The notes beneath the pieces were generated by a model. The model was given only the letters and a program-made list of their open reading frames with translations, ran no database searches and had not been told where the DNA came from. Below are positions 30,201 to 39,019 of a DNA stretch of 64,000 bases, piece by piece. Numbering within the stretch: the first letter of the stretch is position 1; every line of letters begins with the position of its first letter. Position numbers and translations under genes: made by a program. Origin of the DNA: Taeniopygia guttata (taxonomy: Eukaryota; Chordata; Aves; Passeriformes; Estrildidae); assembly GCF_048771995.1 (NCBI RefSeq), contig NC_133032.1:18925001-18989000 (forward strand), given 5' to 3'.

Positions 30201-33200
30201 TGAAAAATTTCACACTAAATCCTGTACAACTGTTTCTGACTCAAAACACCCATATGTATCAGAGATGTATTTTCTTGCTACGCAAAGAACCTAATACCTC
30301 AAGTTTCTAAGTTAAGAATAATCAATGAAGAAAGTCTCATTAAAAATGGAAAACTTTAAAAAGCTACAAAGCATCAAGAATACAGCTACTTTAAAGACAC
30401 TTTAGTTGTCATCCAATTACATCAGTATTTTAGAAACAGTATTTTCGACTGAACTAGACAAAAGCTCAACATACCTCAAAGCCAAGTCTATCTTTCTCTT
30501 TCCAAAAGCAGAAATGTGTAACCTTCTTATCCCAAAATTCATCTGGCTTTACTACACAAACAAGTGACACCTCAGCTGGAACAACATTCTGTAAAAGAAA
30601 TGAAAAAATAAGTAAAACATTCAAGATTAAACCTTCATTTACCACCAAACTGAATTCCACTTATATTTCATCATCTATACAAGAATGTAAAAACTGCAGA
30701 CAGAAATTGAAGCCTGCTTAATCTACATCACATATTTGCTCCATCCTGCTTTGTAACATTGCACAAGATTTCATAGCAAACTGTGTCAAAACTGAAAAGA
30801 AAATATAACCTCTTTACTCCCAGTCCTAATGACAAACCATTAGTCTGTGCTGTGTTAGCACAGAAAAATGAACTATTGGCTAGAGTTAATTTAATTTATG
30901 GTATTTCATTAAAGAGAAGAAGAAATGTTAAGAACAAAGCTTTCCACCAATGTTATCTTCTATGTAGAAGGAAACCGTAATCATAAAGTTAGGAAAAAAT
31001 TGTGTATTTGTTATCAGCTTACATGTCAAGATTATATCCTATACTTCTTTAGTACATATTACTTAGACTAAAATGAAAAGGTTGAATATTAACATTTCAA
31101 TATATTAATTTCATTGAAGTACTACCAGGAAAACATTTCTCAGACTAAATCAGTAATTTCATCTACTACGTTGATTTTATGATGCCACACTGAATGTAGA
31201 TCAAGGAACAAAGACTCTTGATTACTCATCAGCTATAGCAATAAGAAGTTAATCAGAGTAGTGACATAAGGGTGACACAACCCATGGGATTTCTCTTTAA
31301 ATACCTAATTTTATTAATAAAAAATTAATTCAAAAGAAGTTAAAGAAATCAGCAACAAAAAAACCAATTCATTCTTGCACCATTTTAACAAATATGCAAA
31401 AACTATTTATAAGTAGGCAATATTTTGAACACAGAAGTGTTTTTGAGAATTACAAATGATGAAGCAGACCGAAATCTCAGGTGATCTGCACAAATGATCA
31501 ATTCACATAGGAAAATCTTCCTTACTGGTTCCTTCTCAAACTCAAGACACAGATGTGCAACCCATGTTTCTGCAAGCCTTGCAGAGGCAGGATGAGTGCT
31601 GCCAGGGAAATAAGAGTGTTGGCAAAGAGCTGACCTTCCCCACAAGCTGCAGCTCCCACTGAGACCTCACAACTACACAGTGGCTGAAGCAAAACCCAGT
31701 CAAGATCATTATCTGAAGACAAGGGATTCAAATACTCTATTAACAGGAAACCATCTTAGTCAAGAATAGGTGAAAGACACCTTGACACAGACCTCAAAAC
31801 CCAGAAGCAACAATGACCCAGCAGGACAAAAAAAAAAAAAAAAAAAAAAAAGAAATCATTTGTATTTGACATACTTTCTAAGGCTTCACCTAAGTCTGAG
31901 AGGAAAACTACTCTGATAAAGAGGAACCACCTGTGCAGTAAGAACAGTAGTCCAAGTGTTCTAATGTGTTAAAAATACTGTATCTCACATTTTCTTTGAC
32001 CACTGAGACCAGAAAATAATCTATACTGTTCAGCAGAAATAAGACTCTATTTGTAAGCCCACAGTTCTGAAGAGTTAAAATAATATTTTTTAGAATATTT
32101 TATTGGAAATAGTCACTTCTCTTCTTCTCCTACTTTTTGAAGTACGCACAATGTAATTTGTATTTGGAATTATGATCCACGACTAAGTCAACTATATCCT
32201 ATAGCAAAGGAACCCTGGCATACAGCATATATTGCATCAAAACCTGCTAAGCTGCAGTATCTGTGTGAACTGCAGCCCTGCACACATTCCTGCTGCTCAT
32301 AGTTGGTGATGCCAGGAGAATATTTGTGTACTTTTTTAACTAAAACTCTGTTTCAGAAAAAGGTCTACAATTGTGTGTACTCAGCATATAAAGATTTTGT
32401 CTCTCTCTTGAGTGAGCTGCTCTCTTGATCATCTGCTTTTCAGAATTTCTTCCTGCTGCACAGAACTCATCACAGAACCACATTTTAAGGAAATTACTGT
32501 CTCTACAATAACACAGCCATTGCATTCACATCATAAAACTGATCATTCAAGTATGAATGTATAAATATTTACCTGGAGCATTAACACAACTGTCTTTACC
32601 ACATTCCACTGAGATTTTCTGCCATCCACTATCACAGTGAATCCTCGAGCTTTACACTTCTCACTAAAAGAAAAAAAAAAACCACTTAGAAAAATATAAA
32701 ATGTTATAACAAGTGTCATACCATGACAACTTTGGATTTCAAGCCTCTTGTAAAATACAGCTACATAGCTTTTTTCCTTACAGAAACACTGTCTTATAAA
32801 CCTTAAGTTTACTCATTTATAAAATAACTTCCAATTTTAATGCTCTGTAGCAACTCTGAAAAGGTCTCATAACTGTTAACTTGACAAAATGCTCAGAAAA
32901 GAGATCAATTTACAGTGTCATAAGGAAGACAAAGGGATGTCAGTTTTTACAAGGAGCATCCAGAAGAGGACTTGCAAGTAAGCCTATGGTTTAACGTTAG
33001 CTACCACACTAGATATCATGTCCTAGGTCGAAATTCTTGCGTTGGCAAAGTTATAAGCAATTAAAATCCATGACATTTACAAGAGGTAGGAAAGCATTAT
33101 GTAATCTTTCCCAAATCTGCAATTATAAAACAAAGCTATTTCTGTGATCTCCTTAGCTTACAAAAAACAAGGCATGCAGTAATAAGCATTACGCTTCATA

Positions 33201-36200
33201 ACAAGAAATTAACTGTTATTTATTTCATGTTTAAGCTGAGCTTCATCTGGTACGGATGAAAGACAAATTCACCTTGAAGTTCAAAAAAAAAAAAAGGGAA
33301 AAAGGTAACTTTACTAGCCTATTTAGGAAAAAAATAATTCAACTTGGCTGTTTAAACAGTCCATGAATGCTTTTGGTTTTAAGTAATCTCTAAGATCACA
33401 CATATGATGTTTCTGGAAGCAGTCTGAACATTCAGGCTTCACTAGCACAATCAAAACCAACTCAGAGGGCACAATGCTATTGCTTTGAAGAATAAGGTGA
33501 AAAGTGCTACTACAGCATCTTGAGACATGACTTCCTTAGGCTCACTGGAATCAAGCAGTATCAGCATCTTCTCTACTACTAACCTATTAAAACCCCCCAA
33601 ACCCAACAAAATACACAACTGGTCAAATTCAGAAGTGACTTACCACTTCTAGAAAGGTTAGCCAATGTAAGTGTTTGTATGCAAGTTAAAATAAAAAGTA
33701 AAAAGTTCGGAGATTTGAGCCACAATAGAGAGAACACAACAAAGAAAGGATACTTTAGTATGAACAGACAACATATCATAATGTTGCCACTTTTATTCTT
33801 CCTCAGTTCTGAACAGACCTCTTCAGAATCTGAGAATTTTAAATACCATCAAAGAAAGGCATGACAGTATACTTCAACACTAGGAATAAGTTGTCTGAAA
33901 TTTTAGAATGGCTTTACACACATATTCCAAAGAAATTCTATCCAAGACACTTTAAGCAGTTATGCCTCTCCAATTTTGGACACAGACAGCAATCCACACT
34001 AGCCTGCAGATCTCAAAGCAGTTGTAGTGACACAGTCGTATACCACACACAACTGAATTAAAAGTCAAACATATTACCTTACACACAGAACTTGGGGAAA
34101 AAAGTAGTATGTATGTTGCTTGGACAGCTATCTGGGTTTGGGACAATATCACTCCCCTCAGCCCTATTTTCCCCAAACACTGTTTAGAAAGTCTTTCCAG
34201 AACAAAAATAGAGACGTGCTTAGGCCAAAGTTTGCATTTCCCACTGAAAAACAACATGCAAACCAAATCGACAATGATTTTTCCATACTGCCACCATAGA
34301 AGAGAGGTCATTTTTTCCACAACTGATACAGAGCATTAAATGTGGGAACACTGACTTCACTTTCAAATAGATTTCCCAGTTTCTACTGAATACAAAGAGC
34401 ACTTTGGTTCAGCTTTTAGGCCATTATTGTTACACTAATGTATGTAAAGACATACATCAGGATGAGACTGTGGAATAATTAATGCTTACTGGAACAAGAA
34501 TGCCTGCATCTGTTCCACAAATACAGCCAAGTCCTTAAGTCAATGACATGACTTGTGTGGATGACCATTTGGTGTTCCACCACTTTACAAAAGACAACAA
34601 GCTGTTTCAAAAACTTAGACAACTAAAATGTGCAGTATACTCATATACCTTCTGATGTTTTACTTTTAAATCATCTGAATTTATTCTTTGCTTCTCTCTC
34701 ACCAATCAGGATTTTTAAAAGTCTTACCTACCAAAAAACCCCAACACTGGATCCTTTAACTGTGCTTTATAAATATTCATAGATTACAATATGCAAAGTA
34801 CACTGGATATCTTTAGTTATGCCATTATTGCTCTGTTTCTAGAAGAGGAATTTGAAAAGATACAAAAGCAAATATTTATCTGAGAGGCTTCTTTTATTTA
34901 TAAAACAGTGGCACAGGAGAGAAAAAAAAATTATGATAAAGATCAATCCCTGGATCTAAAGAAAACACATACAGGTAACTAAGCCAGGACCAAAAACTGT
35001 CACTATAAGCTGTCAGTGGTACACGCAGAGAACTTGAACAACGATTTTACAGCAAGCTATGGATGAGAGCATACTCAAGTTGTTAGGCAGCACATTTAAG
35101 CAGTACCACGAGCTGCTCACTGCAGTAAGACTATATTTTTATCTTAGTGCACTTTTAAACTGAAGCCCTAAAAGCTTCAAAGTTTAGCCATGTAGCACAG
35201 AAAGGGCAATGTTCAAATGGAATGGCTCATTAATTTACTTAGCAATTTAAGTGCATTGTCATTAAAAAGAAATTATGAAAAAAGCTATCCCAAGAAAAGG
35301 GAACATAAGGACATAAAAGGACACAGGCAAGCCTTAGTATATATCCCTTAGCTTATTGGGATGTTTGTTTCTAGCTCAGTCAGACAGTATCACATTCTAA
35401 ACAAACATTTACGAAAAATTAATTTGGTAAAGAAGAGCAAATAAAATTAAAAACAACAGAATGATCCCTTCTACAACTGGAAAAAAAAAAAAAACCAGCT
35501 CTGAACAGATTGCCTTCCAAATCACCTTGGTATACTTAGGAGATAGTCTAGTGTGACACTCAGCTCATCCATGCTCGTTTGTTCAAGGCATAATGGAATA
35601 GTCAGAATGAGACCACTTCTTCTGTCCTTCCCTCCTGTTTCAGAAAGAAAAAGTAATTACAAAGTTAATGTGATGAGGTTTAAGCAGAAGAAATACTTTG
35701 CAGCTAAGTGGTCTCAAACTTAATCACAAAAGCAATCTTTTAAAGTTGCTGTGAAAACCTCAACTGATATTTCATCTATCAGTTGTGAAGATTCACTCAC
35801 CACATGGACATTTAAAACATCACCAGGGCATCAGAGCATAGCCCACATCCACAGCTGTCACAATTTTTCATCTAATACTTTCAATATAAACAACACAAAT
35901 CAAGTGTTCCAGAAGCTTTTTTTTTTTTTTTTTTGCATTTTTACATTATATTATTTAAAAGCATCTCCTAGACCTTCTACACTACCAGCCTATCAGAAAC
36001 CTAGTCCAGTCCCAAGCTGAGCATGTACCCAAAAGCTCCACTGGAGCTCCTAGAAAAGGACTTTCCTCGTCCAACTGGCTACTACAGGAGGATCTCCTAC
36101 CACAGAGGCTGCCCATGGCACATTCTCTAAACTGGCACTAACTTCAAACACAGAACAATTTCAAGACCTACTTACAAACAGCTATCAGTCACCTTACAAT

Positions 36201-38994
36201 TAAGAGATGTATTTCCAGCTTGCCTTAATCTTCATCTGCATTTTCAAACCTTTCTGGTAAAACTTATACAAACAATATTAGAAACAGTACATTTTGATAT
36301 ATTATCTATGTTATTAAGAAAAAAAACCACAACCACAACATACTTAAGCACATGTAGGAGTCAATTACTAAACAATCTTCTCTATATTTTAGAAAAAGCT
36401 ATAAAAAGACATCTATAATCACAGGTTTATTTGTGGAAAAATCAAGCAAAGTGAATTCCCATAATCTGAAAAATAACATCTTTATTCTCAAACTGTTTTT
36501 CACATGGCTAAAGCAATTAAACTATGCTTTTGCATCCTAAAGTTCTTCAGTAAAACTGAAGTTCCATCTAATCAATAAGAACAACTTTTTACAGAATAGT
36601 AACAGCCGTGCAGAAACAAGAAAAGGCACAAGCACAGCAATGCTTGCAGACTCATACACATATGTCAACATAATTTGGTAAGAATTCTCCCCATCCATGA
36701 GGTGCATGCAAGAGAATGAACAAACATTATTTACACAACATATGTTAGAATCTTAATTGCAACAGGCCTTTTTTCCTTGTCTCCAAAGCTGTGCAAGCAC
36801 TCTAAATTTGGAATTTTAAAGATCCACTGATACGTAGATATTTTCCGCATTTTCATAAAGAACCTACTACTTCCAGTGGTCCACTGCAGCAGTTATGTTC
36901 CCTTCCCTTCCTCGCTTTTGTAAGAAAATTGTTGCTGTAAAATAGCAACATACTTTTTAATAACTGTATTTCTAAACTGAAGAATTGAAGAGTGGTGCTG
37001 TATGAGAAAGGGCAAATGGACAGATGCCTCCAGCAGAAACAATCTCCAGCAACAGTTATTTACAGACTGTCCACCCTTCTGTTTCTGAATGGCAAAAAGC
37101 CTGAAAATTGGAGTGAGGAAGCAGAGAAAAAGGGAAAATACTTGGATTTAAACAAGCTGAACTGACTAAACAAAGCACAACTCAAATCCCAGAAATATAA
37201 TCTCTTGACATTTCACAAAAAAAACAGAATAATTATCTAAATTATTATTTCATTACAAGACATCTTGTGTAACAACTGACAGGTTTTTCCCTCAGCTTGT
37301 AAACACTGCTAAGAAAAGCAACTGAAAATATCACACAAGGAAGGAAAAAAAAAAAGGAAATTTTTTTTAGTTTATTTTGCACCAAAGTGGTTGTTCAAGG
37401 CTTTTTGTTGATTTAGGAGCTTGCCTTTTCTTCTGTGCTATGTGTAATAAATGACTTATCAGCATGAAAGCTACTCCAGCCATGGACTTCCATTAGATAC
37501 CACTGTTTTGCTTCCAGAAAAAGGCAGGATCAATATCATTTGTACCAATTTAACTCAAAAATGACAACAGACTTCAGCACATAAACACTGCAGGACTTTC
37601 CTAAAATATTATTTTTCTGAGTATATATTTCTAATAATTAATGAAACTATTATGAAACTATATAGAGTAAAATTGATGTAAAGAGACATGATGAACTGAT
37701 TTGTGTCAAGTTACTTGACTTACACTGAAGAAGACTAAAAAATCCTGCTGCATCAAGCTTTACCATTCATTAAATTAAAACATCCATTAATATTAATCAA
37801 TTCCAGAATGATCAAACCTACTTAGAAATACATAGGTCCAAAATGGTTCCTAGCATTTAAAATGCCACTCAGTAAATTACTTTCCACTAAGAACATCTGT
37901 ATTTCAAAGCAGATCAGGCAGCTTTAATAGCAATTTGAAAATGCACTCTAGTTAATGAGAATATCCCCTTGCAATATAATGCTGAACAAGCAACTGACCA
38001 CATCTGCTGTTACTGTGGAAGAACTGTCCCAGGATCTAATGTGAGTTGGGTTTTAGGGTTTGATTGTTTTTGAAAAGGAATTGTTAGATTTGCAATTGCT
38101 GGGGACAGTGGGCAAATTCAAAGCAAAATAAAGTTCATTAACAAAAAGAGCAGGTTTCACTTCTCAGGTGATTGGAGCAGGCTAAACTAGACTGGCCAAA
38201 AACATAAATGAAAATAAACTAAACCAGAAGAATATTTATGGCAACACTTGTCAGTTTTTGAAGTTGACAAGTGTTCTGCAAGTTACCTACCTACACTGCA
38301 TCAGACAATCAAACACCAAGAACTAGCACAGCTATCTACAACAGCAGTGGAATCAGCAAGGGATGGTCATTCACCATTTGAAGCATTTCCTTTTTTTTTT
38401 TTTTGTTCTGGCAGGGGGAGGAGAAAAAGTTACCTTCAATGTAAGATTCAGGAAGTTTTAATAAATACAGTGATAATTACAGCTTTCCCTGGATTAACTA
38501 ATTGGCAATAATCAAACTGTTGCAATGCATGGCTAATTTTGCTCCCATGTGTTTCAAAGCTTGAGAAAAGACATGTGAAAAGGAAAGAAAAATTTTCTAC
38601 AGAAAATCCTGAAAATAATCACTCTGTTTTTCTAAAACCAAAATACTAAAAAGCCAAACCAGCAAGGAATATTTCTGGGTGTCTATTAAATCATCAGTCT
38701 CTTATATACAGACTGAAACTTCTTTAAAACTTTGAGGGTTGAGCTAGAGGCTACAGCAAAACCAAGTCCTAAACACCAACACCAACAGCTTGGCTACTAG
38801 ATAAAGGGTTCCAGAGATTCTTTTTTGGAATATGACAACACATTTGTGTTAAATACATCCAGAAAATAAAAATAACCACCTTAAATATCCCACCCAAATT
38901 ATGCAGGGTGGAATCAGTTGAGGAAAACTGAAACTGTACCTGAAAGAAATGCCAATTTTTTCTTCAGAATGGGTAATATTACTGACGCTTCCAT
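3133..38994 (-). CDS. SESTD1: SESTD1, SEC14 and spectrin domain containing 1 (whole spliced CDS, 17 coding exons)
   Basis: Known for the family: a cytoplasmic, phospholipid-binding adaptor with an N-terminal CRAL-TRIO (SEC14) domain and spectrin repeats. It binds TRPC4/TRPC5 channels and acts with Dact1/Vangl2 in planar cell polarity and Rho-family signalling. It has no catalytic site. Seen here: seventeen minus-strand segments with GT donors and AG acceptors join in phase to 2091 nt (696 codons plus stop). Segments, 5' to 3': 38994-38940, 35634-35526, 32663-32573, 30588-30475, 23445-23332, 21904-21807, 21481-21426, 20970-20759, 17115-16993, 13771-13577, 12956-12842, 11761-11602, 9012-8931, 8607-8485, 7602-7411, 5605-5484, 3262-3133. 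CRAL-TRIO is about residues 1-155 ([10 protein letters not shown] at 144-153); helical spectrin-type repeats run from about 275 to 605. No break is visible. Recognition is by memory of the mammalian protein, without alignment. Confidence 0.96.
3263..5483 (-). other. SESTD1: SESTD1 intron 17
   Basis: Phase-2 intron of 2221 bp. Apart from the CR1 fragment near 3525-3619 it is AT-rich and I see no gene or RNA in it. Confidence 0.9.
3525..3619 (+). mobile_element. CR1 LINE 3' fragment (antisense to SESTD1, intron 17)
   Basis: Carries the characteristic CR1 3' end. A 'tggtctagtg' block is followed by 'cccatggcag', 'gattggaactggatgat' and 'cccttccaaacc', then a degraded ATTCTRTG-type tail. Only about 95 bp remain, so this is a 5'-truncated dead copy. 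Boundaries are approximate. The left edge is the less certain one. Confidence 0.85.
5484..5605 (-). CDS. SESTD1: SESTD1 exon 17
   Basis: Encodes residues 614-653 plus two bases of Gly654. The acceptor is attaaacag|AT and the donor gatgg|gtatgt. The peptide contains [11 protein letters not shown] and then [19 protein letters not shown], an acidic then hydrophobic stretch at the end of the last helical repeat that is highly conserved in SESTD1. The exon is 122 nt, and both ends are set by the splice consensus and by phase with exons 16 and 18. Confidence 0.95.
5606..7410 (-). other. SESTD1: SESTD1 intron 16
   Basis: Phase-0 intron of 1805 bp. The small open frames inside it have no recognisable similarity and are not supported as genes. 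Confidence 0.9.
7411..7602 (-). CDS. SESTD1: SESTD1 exon 16
   Basis: Encodes residues 550-613 (192 nt, phase 0 at both ends). The acceptor is caatttttag|AG and the donor GAAAAG|gtgagt. It opens with [12 protein letters not shown] and ends in FHSTAEK. It supplies the middle and end of the third spectrin-type repeat, including Trp587 in the NRVWKQF helix. The loop [13 protein letters not shown] is Ser/Arg rich and lies between helices. Confidence 0.95.
7603..8484 (-). other. SESTD1: SESTD1 intron 15
   Basis: Phase-0 intron of 882 bp with no recognised repeat or RNA gene. Confidence 0.9.
8485..8607 (-). CDS. SESTD1: SESTD1 exon 15
   Basis: Encodes residues 509-549 (123 nt, phase 0 at both ends). 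The acceptor is gtttttaag|GC and the donor GCACAG|gtgaaa. The first helix of the third repeat is visible as [14 protein letters not shown] with Trp512 in the usual spectrin helix-A position. [20 protein letters not shown] follows as the second helix. Confidence 0.96.
8608..8930 (-). other. SESTD1: SESTD1 intron 14
   Basis: This is the shortest intron of the gene at 323 bp (phase 0). Nothing else is visible in it. Confidence 0.9.
8931..9012 (-). CDS. SESTD1: SESTD1 exon 14
   Basis: Encodes the last base of Arg481 and residues 482-508 (82 nt). The acceptor ctgtttaag|GT is pyrimidine-poor and therefore weak. The donor is GCTCAG|gtatgg. The peptide runs [20 protein letters not shown] and then CEEDAAQ. 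It joins the second and third helical repeats. Confidence 0.95.
9013..11601 (-). other. SESTD1: SESTD1 intron 13
   Basis: Phase-2 intron of 2589 bp. The open frames near 10328-10615 (plus strand) and 9689-9904 (minus strand) show no known domain and no splice context. I regard them as chance. Confidence 0.9.
11602..11761 (-). CDS. SESTD1: SESTD1 exon 13
   Basis: Encodes the last two bases of Asp428, residues 429-480 and two bases of Arg481 (160 nt). The acceptor is tcttattag|AC and the donor AACAAAG|gtaaga. Motifs are [28 protein letters not shown] (Trp451) and [10 protein letters not shown]. This is the last part of the second spectrin-type repeat and the start of the linker to the third. 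Confidence 0.95.
11762..12841 (-). other. SESTD1: SESTD1 intron 12
   Basis: Phase-1 intron of 1080 bp. It contains a short (TA)n microsatellite near 12574-12595. Confidence 0.9.
12574..12595. repeat. (TA)n microsatellite
   Basis: An alternating AT tract of about 22 bp in intron 12, interrupted once by 'agata'. Confidence 0.85.
12842..12956 (-). CDS. SESTD1: SESTD1 exon 12
   Basis: Encodes residues 390-427 and one base of Asp428 (115 nt). The acceptor is acattttag|TT and the donor AGTGTTG|gtaagc. The peptide begins [18 protein letters not shown] and ends [12 protein letters not shown]. It is a helix-loop-helix part of the second repeat, with a loop containing PADGAS. Confidence 0.95.
12957..13576 (-). 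other. SESTD1: SESTD1 intron 11, with poly(A) tract
   Basis: Phase-0 intron of 620 bp. A pure run of 23 A lies at 13280-13302 on the plus strand, which is poly(T) in the gene's sense. Confidence 0.9.
13280..13302. repeat. (A)23 homopolymer
   Basis: An uninterrupted run of A on the plus strand within intron 11. No retropseudogene body or target-site duplication is visible beside it, so it looks like a simple repeat. Confidence 0.9.
13577..13771 (-). CDS. SESTD1: SESTD1 exon 11
   Basis: Encodes residues 325-389 (195 nt, phase 0 at both ends). The acceptor is gtttctag|GA and the donor CAGGAT|gtaagt. It starts at [20 protein letters not shown] (Trp326), closing the first spectrin-type repeat. 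[18 protein letters not shown] and the Gln-rich helix [20 protein letters not shown] follow and open the second. Confidence 0.96.
13772..16992 (-). other. SESTD1: SESTD1 intron 10
   Basis: Phase-0 intron of 3221 bp, AT-rich. No repeat family, RNA gene or coding signal is recognised. Confidence 0.9.
16993..17115 (-). CDS. SESTD1: SESTD1 exon 10
   Basis: Encodes residues 284-324 (123 nt, phase 0 at both ends). The acceptor is catactgacag|GT and the donor CACAGT|gtgaga. [20 protein letters not shown] carries Trp287 and Trp300 at spectrin helix positions. The helix [20 protein letters not shown] follows. It belongs to the first spectrin repeat, the part reported in mammals to bind TRPC channels. 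Confidence 0.96.
17116..20758 (-). other. SESTD1: SESTD1 intron 9
   Basis: Phase-0 intron of 3643 bp. A locally GC-richer patch around 18360-18640 holds a 101-codon plus-strand open frame with no recognisable domain. I see no proof that it is a gene or a named repeat. Confidence 0.9.
20759..20970 (-). CDS. SESTD1: SESTD1 exon 9
   Basis: Encodes two bases of Gly213 and residues 214-283 (212 nt, the longest coding exon). The acceptor is attcttgaag|GT and the donor ATGCAG|gtaagc. Peptide landmarks are [33 protein letters not shown] and [14 protein letters not shown]. It spans the end of the linker and helix A of the first spectrin repeat. The half toward the 5' end of the exon is much richer in GC and CpG than any other coding exon, and it holds a G7 run in the coding sense at 20924-20930. 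Confidence 0.95.
20971..21425 (-). other. SESTD1: SESTD1 intron 8
   Basis: Phase-1 intron of 455 bp with nothing further recognised. Confidence 0.9.
21426..21481 (-). CDS. SESTD1: SESTD1 exon 8 (micro-size)
   Basis: The second-shortest coding segment at 56 nt. It holds the last base of Arg194, residues 195-212 and one base of Gly213. The peptide is [19 protein letters not shown] long pyrimidine tract precedes the acceptor ttttcaaag|AT, and the donor is ACAG|gtatag. It lies in the linker between the SEC14 domain and the spectrin repeats. Confidence 0.93.
21482..21806 (-). other. SESTD1: SESTD1 intron 7
   Basis: Phase-2 intron of 325 bp. Its only notable feature is the pyrimidine tract at the 3' end. 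Confidence 0.9.
21807..21904 (-). CDS. SESTD1: SESTD1 exon 7
   Basis: Encodes residues 162-193 and two bases of Arg194 (98 nt). The acceptor is cttatttag|GT and the donor GAGAG|gtatgt. The peptide contains [20 protein letters not shown] and [14 protein letters not shown]. The last 11 coding bases are an uninterrupted GA dinucleotide repeat that ends exactly at the donor. Confidence 0.95.
21905..23331 (-). other. SESTD1: SESTD1 intron 6
   Basis: Phase-0 intron of 1427 bp with no recognised feature. Confidence 0.9.
23332..23445 (-). CDS. SESTD1: SESTD1 exon 6
   Basis: Encodes residues 124-161 (114 nt, phase 0 at both ends). The acceptor is attgttgcag|GT. The donor AGGCTG|gttagt is GT but off consensus at +3. 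It carries the end of the CRAL-TRIO domain: [20 protein letters not shown] then [14 protein letters not shown]. The L-T-x-x-F-G-G-x-L-x-Y-x-H pattern is the SEC14 signature shared with Trio, Kalirin and other Dbl-family GEFs. Confidence 0.96.
23446..30474 (-). other. SESTD1: SESTD1 intron 5
   Basis: Phase-0 intron of 7029 bp, the second largest. It includes a possible CR1-like reverse-transcriptase relic near 30020-30190 and many short A-rich runs. The small open frames inside it (for example 24185-24499, 28935-29264) have no recognisable content. Confidence 0.9.
30020..30190 (+). mobile_element. possible ancient CR1-type LINE coding relic
   Basis: The plus-strand frame from 30039 reads [12 protein letters not shown]. 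This resembles the Q-x-G-F-x-K-G-x-S motif upstream of the catalytic core in CR1 reverse transcriptases. At about the expected distance (near 30155-30185) a TP.....QLEK-like stretch recalls the V-P-H-D...K-L-E segment. Stops and frameshifts lie between them, and similarity is seen over only a dozen residues at each end. Confidence 0.3.
30475..30588 (-). CDS. SESTD1: SESTD1 exon 5
   Basis: Encodes residues 86-123 (114 nt, phase 0 at both ends). The acceptor is tcttttacag|AA and the donor TTTGAG|gtatgt. The peptide begins [20 protein letters not shown] and continues [18 protein letters not shown]. It is the central beta-alpha-beta part of the CRAL-TRIO fold. It appears essentially identical to the mammalian sequence as I know it. 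Confidence 0.96.
30589..32572 (-). other. SESTD1: SESTD1 intron 4, with poly(A) tract
   Basis: Phase-0 intron of 1984 bp. A pure run of 24 A lies at 31828-31851. No other feature is recognised. Confidence 0.9.
31828..31851. repeat. (A)24 homopolymer
   Basis: An uninterrupted A run on the plus strand in intron 4. No gene-like sequence precedes it, so a processed pseudogene is not supported. Confidence 0.9.
32573..32663 (-). CDS. SESTD1: SESTD1 exon 4
   Basis: Encodes the last base of Ser55 and residues 56-85 (91 nt). It is preceded by a very strong pyrimidine tract ending tcttttag|TG. The donor is CTCCAG|gtaaat. The peptide begins [20 protein letters not shown] and then [10 protein letters not shown]. 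The G-F-T-V-I-V-D strand is the typical core strand of CRAL-TRIO domains. Confidence 0.96.
32664..35525 (-). other. SESTD1: SESTD1 intron 3
   Basis: Phase-2 intron of 2862 bp. The overlapping small open frames on both strands near 33952-34402 are not recognisable proteins. Confidence 0.9.
35526..35634 (-). CDS. SESTD1: SESTD1 exon 3
   Basis: Encodes two bases of Gly19, residues 20-54 and two bases of Ser55 (109 nt). The acceptor is tctgaaacag|GA. The donor CCAAG|gtgatt is weaker than average. Peptide landmarks are [20 protein letters not shown] and [15 protein letters not shown], the first strand and helix of the CRAL-TRIO domain. Confidence 0.95.
35635..38939 (-). other. SESTD1: SESTD1 intron 2, with poly(T) tracts
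   Basis: Phase-1 intron of 3305 bp. Runs of 18 T (35917-35934) and 14 T (38391-38404) are the only repeats I can name. Confidence 0.9.
35917..35934. repeat. (T)18 homopolymer
   Basis: An uninterrupted T run on the plus strand in intron 2. Confidence 0.9.
38940..38994 (-). CDS. SESTD1: SESTD1 exon 2, first coding part (start codon)
   Basis: Encodes residues 1-18 and one base of Gly19, reading [18 protein letters not shown]. The ATG at 38994-38992 has A at -3 and G at +4, a strong initiation context. An in-frame TGA at 39003-39001 closes the frame upstream, so no longer N-terminus is possible within this exon. The donor is TTTCAG|gtacag. Confidence 0.95.
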
Positions 38995-39019
38995 TCTACT
39001 TCAGATACTTTTCGCAGCT
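38995..39019 (-). other. SESTD1: SESTD1 5' UTR part of exon 2
   Basis: Twenty-five bases lie between the acceptor cttgtgtttcag|AG and the start codon. The good pyrimidine tract upstream shows that at least one more 5' exon exists. Confidence 0.85.

Noticed and set aside
33952..34320. 122-codon minus-strand open frame in intron 3
   Set aside because: It is inside an SESTD1 intron, has no similarity I can recognise, and overlaps several equally long frames on the other strand.
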